From contig CAJJNP010000047.1 in NCBI GenBank assembly GCA_905193145.1, forward strand, positions 1 to 19,337: 19,337 nt of DNA, in the 5' to 3' direction. Of this stretch, positions 15,630 to 19,337 are shown in pieces. This DNA is from an uncultured Odoribacter sp. (lineage in GTDB: Bacteria > Bacteroidota > Bacteroidia > Bacteroidales > Marinifilaceae). A program made the translations under genes and the position numbers. Each line of letters begins with the position of its first letter. The stretch's first letter is position 1. Under the pieces are notes generated by a model. The model searched no databases. It had not been told where the DNA came from and saw nothing but the letters and a program-made list of their open reading frames with translations.

Positions 15630-15709
15630 AATTGATAAATACTGGGATAAGGCCTCTAACCCTTATCCGTTATTGAATGCCGGGGACTCCTCTATTCCCC
15701 GGTTTTGTT
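15630..15709 (+). ncRNA. Predicted cis-antisense small RNA opposing the susC leader (locus 2)
   Basis: A plus-strand transcript of about 80 nt is predicted from the -7 element at 15616-15623 to the terminator at 15680-15709. It contains a first hairpin, GGATAAGG (15645-15652) with CCTTATCC (15661-15668) and an 8-nt loop, then the GC-rich terminator hairpin. It lies almost entirely in the fecR/susC gap and is complementary to the susC leader. Cis-antisense RNAs of this size and position, exemplified by DonS in Bacteroides fragilis, are known to repress susC expression in ECF/FecR-controlled loci. The RNA here is inferred from sequence signals only, and both ends are approximate. Confidence 0.55.
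15680..15709 (+). terminator. Intrinsic terminator on the plus strand in the fecR/susC gap
   Basis: The stem CCGGGGA (15680-15686) pairs with TCCCCGG (15696-15702) around loop CTCCTCTAT, and TTTTGTTTATTT follows directly. On the minus strand the hairpin has no T tail (CATTCAATAAC follows), so it works as a terminator only in the orientation opposite to susC. No annotated plus-strand gene precedes it, which points to the antisense RNA. Confidence 0.65.
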
Positions 15710-16884
15710 TATTTACGTTTGACTATAACTATACCATCTTTGATGTGAAAATAGACATTAGACACTTTTTGTAAGCAGGATAAAAATTCTTCCATGTTTT
15801 CATATCTTTTCAAGTTGCCATAAAAACTTGTTTTTTTTAAATCCTCGTTCTCGAAAAACACTTCGACATTATACCAACGGCTTAACTTTTCCATAATGGA
15901 TTCTAAACATTCATTTTCAAAAATGACATAACCATCTTTCCACGATGTGTATTTTTCAATATTAATGCTTTTGACATTACTCTGCCCGGTTAAAGTATTG
16001 GCTTCTCCCAATTGTCCCGGGAGTAAAAACGTCTCTTCTACAGACGAGTTTGCTTTAAATCCGACAGAGCCGCTTACCAATGCCAATTGTATTTGAGTCT
16101 CGTCATAGGTATTTAAGTTGAATTCTGTTCCATATACTTGCATTTTAAATTTATCGGAATGTACGATGAATGGATGTTGTGAATCTTTTGCTACTTCGAA
16201 ATAGGCTTCCCCTTTTAGTTTGACTATTCGTTTTTCTCTTCCAAAAGCTATCGGATATTCAAAACGAGAATCAGCTCCTAACCACACTTTTGTACCATCA
16301 CTTAGCTTAATGAAATATTCTCCGCCTCGTGGTATGATTAATGTGTTGTAGCTTAATTCATTGGAGCTGTGTGTTTGGGGAATGTTGTTATAATGAATTT
16401 GTCCACAACTATCTACTATGGCTGTTAAACTATCTTGAGCAGCAATTAATATTTCTTGGGGTTTGTCTAAAGCAACAGAAGAGCCGTCAGCTAATACCAG
16501 CATCACTTTAGGCTGTTCTTTGTTGATTGTAGCTACCTGGATTTCTGATGTGCTTGGAGATGGAGTCTTCTTCCATAATAATACACCTCCGATACTTAGT
16601 AGAAGAATACTGATAGCCGCTATTGCATAGTTCTTGTGTTGTAATCTGCGTTTTTGCCAAATGCTCTGCAAACGTTTTCTTGCTGTTGCTGTATATACTG
16701 TTTTTTCTTGAAGAGTCCACCGGATTGCATAGTAAGCATTGCATGTTTTTTTATACAACTCTTTGTGCTCTGGAGATTCTGCAAGCCATGCTTCGATTTC
16801 AAGGCGTTCTTTGTCACTTGATTCTCCATGTAAATAGGCAATCAATTTGTCTTCTTCAATATCTTTTTCCTTATCTTTTGGCAT
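15709..16884 (-). CDS. FecR-family anti-sigma factor (locus 2)
   Basis: This 391-residue membrane regulator should sequester the ECF sigma factor encoded 61 bp upstream. The cytoplasmic anti-sigma part (1-85) includes EDKLIAYLHGESSDKERLEI and ESPEHKELYKK, the classical N-terminal FecR motif that the locus 1 protein lacks. One membrane helix (about 86-104) follows, then the periplasmic FecR domain (about 181-276, TLIIPRGGEYFIKLSDGTKV, WLGADSRFEYP, GEAYFEVAKDSQHPFIVHSD, VYGTEFNLNTY), and a C-terminal DUF4974-type domain (about 315-388, WKDGYVIFENECLESIMEKL) expected to meet the receptor's STN domain. It is read in the same direction as the sigma, susC and susD genes. Confidence 0.96.
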   Translation of the reverse strand: MPKDKEKDIEEDKLIAYLHGESSDKERLEIEAWLAESPEHKELYKKTCNAYYAIRWTLQEKTVYTATARKRLQSIWQKRRLQHKNYAIAAISILLLSIGGVLLWKKTPSPSTSEIQVATINKEQPKVMLVLADGSSVALDKPQEILIAAQDSLTAIVDSCGQIHYNNIPQTHSSNELSYNTLIIPRGGEYFIKLSDGTKVWLGADSRFEYPIAFGREKRIVKLKGEAYFEVAKDSQHPFIVHSDKFKMQVYGTEFNLNTYDETQIQLALVSGSVGFKANSSVEETFLLPGQLGEANTLTGQSNVKSINIEKYTSWKDGYVIFENECLESIMEKLSRWYNVEVFFENEDLKKTSFYGNLKRYENMEEFLSCLQKVSNVYFHIKDGIVIVKRK

Positions 16885-16945
16885 GTTTCTAATCTTTTCT
16901 GTAGATAAAACCCTAAAAGCGGAAAAAGGTTTAATGGAAATAGAA

Positions 16946-17524
16946 TTATTTTCTTTTTTGCTGCAAAAAATATAAAAAGTTGATGATGGAGATGTTTTTA
17001 CTTTTCTGTTGCAAGGTCTTTATTGAATTGCGTACCAGTGTTTTTACGGTGGATAGCGAAACGTTGAATTGATTTGCAACATCTTGATATTTCATGCCTT
17101 GAATGAATACTGCCGTGATGATTTTATGACTTTGCGGTGGTAGTTGTTCAATCATATCCTCTATCTGGGCTAATATTTCTTCATAATGTGTATTGTATGT
17201 TTCATTGGCAATATTTATTTCTTCTAAATTTGTGATGAAGGTCTGGTTACCTTGTTTTTTTATGGCATGAAGGCATCTGTTGCGTACGGAGATGTATAGA
17301 AATGATTGCAAGGCATTGGGTATGATACGTTGGCAAGTTTTGTTTTCCCATAAGTAAATAAGAAAATCTTGCACCAAATCTTCAGATTCTTCAAGATTAT
17401 TTAAAAAAGTGTTTGCCCAAGTAACGAGACGACTATAATATACGTCAAATAATAAATCCATTCCTTTTGGATTCATTTTTGTTAGTAGTTGACATATTTT
17501 TTCGTCTGTCGCTAGACATCCCAT
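16946..17524 (-). CDS. ECF-type RNA polymerase sigma factor (locus 2)
   Basis: This 192-residue sigma factor heads the locus 2 gene set. Region 2 covers about residues 22-90 (ESEDLVQDFLIYLWENKTCQ, SFLYISVRNRCLHAIKK). Region 4 covers about 118-175 with helix-turn-helix KYQDVANQFNVSLSTVKTLV (145-164). The N-terminal ATG at 17524 is supported by a -7 promoter element 33 nt upstream. As in the locus 1 factor, the C-terminus is hydrophobic (IINFLYFLQQ), a possible contact surface for the anti-sigma factor. It differs clearly from the locus 1 factor in sequence, so cross-talk is not expected. Confidence 0.93.
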   Translation of the reverse strand: MGCLATDEKICQLLTKMNPKGMDLLFDVYYSRLVTWANTFLNNLEESEDLVQDFLIYLWENKTCQRIIPNALQSFLYISVRNRCLHAIKKQGNQTFITNLEEINIANETYNTHYEEILAQIEDMIEQLPPQSHKIITAVFIQGMKYQDVANQFNVSLSTVKTLVRNSIKTLQQKSKNISIINFLYFLQQKRK

Positions 17525-17556
17525 TGGTTGTTCTCAATTTATTTACATTGTTAGCA

Positions 17557-17564
17557 CAAATGTA
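17557..17564 (-). promoter_or_regulatory. -7 element of the locus 2 ECF sigma gene
   Basis: On the minus strand TACATTTG fits TAnnTTTG and would start transcription near 17550, about 26 nt before the sigma ATG. The -33 element is not clear: CAAA at 17577-17580 is only 12 nt away. Confidence 0.4.
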
Positions 17565-17603
17565 TGTAAAAATAATCAAACAATAAGATATACCTATTGC
17601 ATT

Positions 17604-18368
17604 TTATCTGATGATTATTCCTGTTGGACAATGGTCGGAGTGCTTGACTTCCGGTAAGATGAAAGCTTCTTGAAGCAAAGGAATGACTTCAGGTGTAATC
17701 ATACAATAGTCAATGCGCCAGCCTTTGTTGTTGGTTCTGGCATTGGCTCTGAAGCTCCACCAGGTGTATTGGTCCCGTTCTTTCGGATGGAGGTATCTGA
17801 AACTGTCTGTAAAGCCGGATTGAAGGAAAAGAGTCATCCAATCCCGTTCCTCAGGGAGAAAGCCGCTACTGGTGGCATTGCGTATCGGGTCGTGAATATC
17901 AATGGACGTATGGCAGATGTTGTAATCGCCGCATAGAATCAGTTTTTTATGTTTTTGTGCTAATTCCATGGCATAGCGTCTGAAATCTTCCAGCCAAGTC
18001 ATTTTAAAAGCCTGTCGTTCATCTCCTGTTGTGCCGGAAGGATGATAGATGCTGGCTATAGATAAATCTCCGTAGTCGGCTCGTATAAAACGGCCTTCAC
18101 GGTCGTAAACGGGCATGTTCATGCCGTATTCCACGTGGTCTGGAGTGATGCGTGTCAGTATGCCAACTCCGCTATATCCCTTTTTCTCAGCCGAGAAAAA
18201 ATAAGATTTGTATCCCAATGCTTCTAGTTCTAAAGTTGGAATTTGTTCCGGCTGGGCTTTTGTTTCTTGGATGCACACGACGTCCGGCTGTTCGTTTTCC
18301 AGCCATTCTGTAAAGCCTTTGGATAGCGCACTTCGTAGACCGTTGACGTTGTAGGTAATGATTTTCAT
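17604..18368 (-). CDS. xth: Exodeoxyribonuclease III
   Basis: This 254-residue cytoplasmic DNA-repair enzyme cuts DNA at abasic sites and removes 3' blocks. It is a single endonuclease/exonuclease/phosphatase domain with all active-site motifs: YNVNGLRSA (Asn7), CIQETKAQ (metal-binding Glu35), SIYHPSG (Tyr108), GDYNICHTSID (Asp148, Asn150), WRIDYCM (Asp220), and the terminal HSDHCP (Asp245, His246). Length is typical. The ATG at 18368 starts directly at the conserved MKIITYNVNGLRS. It follows the M18 peptidase gene by 63 bp, but a strong hairpin lies between them, so they may not share a transcript. It is unrelated in function to the uptake loci. Confidence 0.96.
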   Translation of the reverse strand: MKIITYNVNGLRSALSKGFTEWLENEQPDVVCIQETKAQPEQIPTLELEALGYKSYFFSAEKKGYSGVGILTRITPDHVEYGMNMPVYDREGRFIRADYGDLSIASIYHPSGTTGDERQAFKMTWLEDFRRYAMELAQKHKKLILCGDYNICHTSIDIHDPIRNATSSGFLPEERDWMTLFLQSGFTDSFRYLHPKERDQYTWWSFRANARTNNKGWRIDYCMITPEVIPLLQEAFILPEVKHSDHCPTGIIIR

Positions 18369-18398
18369 GATTGTCGGATGGGAATATGGTGATAAAAT

Positions 18399-18426
18399 CA
18401 GGAGCTGACCTTTCCGTCAGCTCCTG
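18399..18426 (-). terminator. Hairpin terminator after the M18 aminopeptidase gene
   Basis: A perfect 11-bp stem, CAGGAGCTGAC (18399-18409) with GTCAGCTCCTG (18416-18426), has a 6-nt loop. Read on the minus strand it is followed by ATTTTATC, a modest T tail, so it probably terminates or attenuates the peptidase transcript just before xth. Confidence 0.7.
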
Positions 18427-18431
18427 TTCTA

Positions 18432-19337
18432 TTAGATGTTGTAGAATGTCGTAAATGCTTTGATAACGTATTCCTGGTCTTTTACACCGGCGGTTTCCCG
18501 TACGGAATGCATTGCCCACATCGGGTTGCCTATATCTACTCCACGCATTTCCATTTGGGTCAGCAGGATATTGCCAAGGGTGGAACCTCCCGCCATGTCT
18601 GAATGGTTGACGAAGGTCTGGTATGGAATACCGGCCATTTTGCAGATAGTCTTGAATACGGCGGCAGAATCTCCGTCTGTGACGTATTTCTGGTTGGCGT
18701 TGATTTTGATGACGGGACCTCCGTTCATGATGGGATGATTGGTCGGGTCGTGTCTTTCAGCATAGTTTGGATGCACGGCATGTGCCATGTCTGCTGAAAT
18801 CATGAATGAATTGTGGATGGCACGGTATAAATCTTCCGGTTTGCCTCCCTGGCCGAATACGATGCGCTCTAAGATGGTGCGTAAGGTCGGGGCTGCTGCT
18901 CCTTGCTTGGTGCCGCTACCCACCTCTTCGTTGTCAAAAATAGCCAGTACTTTTGTTTTGTTGCAAGGTGTTGAATCAAGCAGTGCTGTCATTCCTGCAT
19001 GAGCCATGGCAAGGTCGTCCAATCGGCCGGATGAAATGAATTCTTCGTTGACACCTACTAATGTACCTTTTGCATATTCGTAGAGAGTGAGGTCAAAGTC
19101 GAGAATTTCATCTTCTGCAACATTCATTTCTTTGGCAATCAATTTTAAGAGGAAGTTGTCTTTTTCGAGAGCATCGTTTACCATACCGATTACCGGCAGC
19201 ATATCCTTTTGTTTGCTTAACGGATTGCCCTGGTCATTGACTGCGCGATTGAAATGGATGGCCAGATGGGGAATCTCCAATAACGGGCGTTTGAAATTTA
19301 CAAATTGTGTGGTTGGCTTCAGTGGTCGGTCGCTTTT
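18432..19337 (-). CDS. M18-family aminopeptidase, C-terminal part (runs off the window)
   Basis: About 301 codons are present and the frame stays open through position 19337, so the N-terminus lies outside. The reading frame does not really begin at 19280: that codon is TTG, and the codons upstream (SDRPLKPTTQFVNFKRPLLE) continue the protein into EIPHLAIHFNRAVN. M18 enzymes are metal-dependent aminopeptidases forming large dodecameric shells in the cytosol. Visible family motifs are IPHLAIHFNR, LDDLAMAHAGM, LAIFDNEEVGSGTKQGA (Glu-Glu, metal site and general base), SADMAHAVHPNYAERHD (Asp, His), and the C-terminal GGSTLGNIL followed by MWAMHSVRETAG (metal-binding His). No defect is seen in the visible part. 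Confidence 0.93.
   Translation of the reverse strand, partial: KSDRPLKPTTQFVNFKRPLLEIPHLAIHFNRAVNDQGNPLSKQKDMLPVIGMVNDALEKDNFLLKLIAKEMNVAEDEILDFDLTLYEYAKGTLVGVNEEFISSGRLDDLAMAHAGMTALLDSTPCNKTKVLAIFDNEEVGSGTKQGAAAPTLRTILERIVFGQGGKPEDLYRAIHNSFMISADMAHAVHPNYAERHDPTNHPIMNGGPVIKINANQKYVTDGDSAAVFKTICKMAGIPYQTFVNHSDMAGGSTLGNILLTQMEMRGVDIGNPMWAMHSVRETAGVKDQEYVIKAFTTFYNI

Noticed and set aside
15645..15702. The two hairpins as a terminator of fecR on the minus strand
   Set aside because: Neither hairpin is followed by a T tract on the minus strand; only the plus-strand orientation gives a proper intrinsic terminator.
17525..17603. A terminator for exonuclease III in the gap before the locus 2 sigma gene
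   Set aside because: No stable stem with a T tail was found in this 79-bp stretch.

Overview
The window looks like chromosomal DNA of a gut-type Bacteroides or close Bacteroidales relative. The evidence is two SusC/SusD outer-membrane uptake systems with STN-type TonB receptors, FecR anti-sigma factors and ECF sigma factors, repeated TAnnTTTG (-7) promoter elements typical of this phylum, few Shine-Dalgarno sequences, and a typical Bacteroides AhpC. No mobile element, CRISPR array or phage gene was seen. Genus is an inference from protein style; species cannot be fixed.

Layout. (1) Positions 1-7741, minus strand, locus 1, in transcription order: ECF sigma factor (7680-7126), FecR anti-sigma (6804-5659), SusC-like receptor with STN domain (5632-2060), SusD-like lipoprotein (2048-537), and the N-terminal 175 codons of another lipoprotein (525 to the window edge) that runs into a 27-bp in-frame tandem repeat. 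The sigma/FecR gap holds a 165-bp array of fifteen 11-bp units arranged as one large dyad centred at 7007/7008. (2) Positions 7774-9169, a small housekeeping island: ahpC peroxiredoxin (minus), an acyl-CoA thioesterase-like hotdog protein (plus), and a tRNA-Val(TAC) with its own promoter and terminator. (3) Positions 9209-17564, minus strand, locus 2: ECF sigma (17524-16946), FecR (16884-15709), STN-type SusC (15616-12119), SusD (12112-10442), a FAS1-like lipoprotein (10430-9759) and a small unknown lipoprotein (9730-9281), closed by a bidirectional terminator shared with the tRNA side. The 92-bp FecR/SusC gap carries a plus-strand -7 element and two hairpins, the second an intrinsic terminator on the plus strand. 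This is the architecture of a cis-antisense sRNA of about 80 nt opposing the susC leader. (4) Positions 17604-19337, minus strand: exonuclease III and the C-terminal part of an M18 aminopeptidase, separated by a strong hairpin.

How the genes should work together (inference from family knowledge). In each locus the SusC/SusD pair binds and imports an unidentified nutrient. The receptor's periplasmic STN domain reports occupancy to the membrane-anchored FecR protein, which frees its ECF sigma factor to transcribe the uptake genes. No glycoside hydrolase, protease with a visible catalytic site, or transporter that would reveal the substrate lies in the window. The two loci differ in control DNA: locus 1 has the 11-bp dyad array before fecR and no antisense unit; locus 2 has the predicted antisense RNA and no array.
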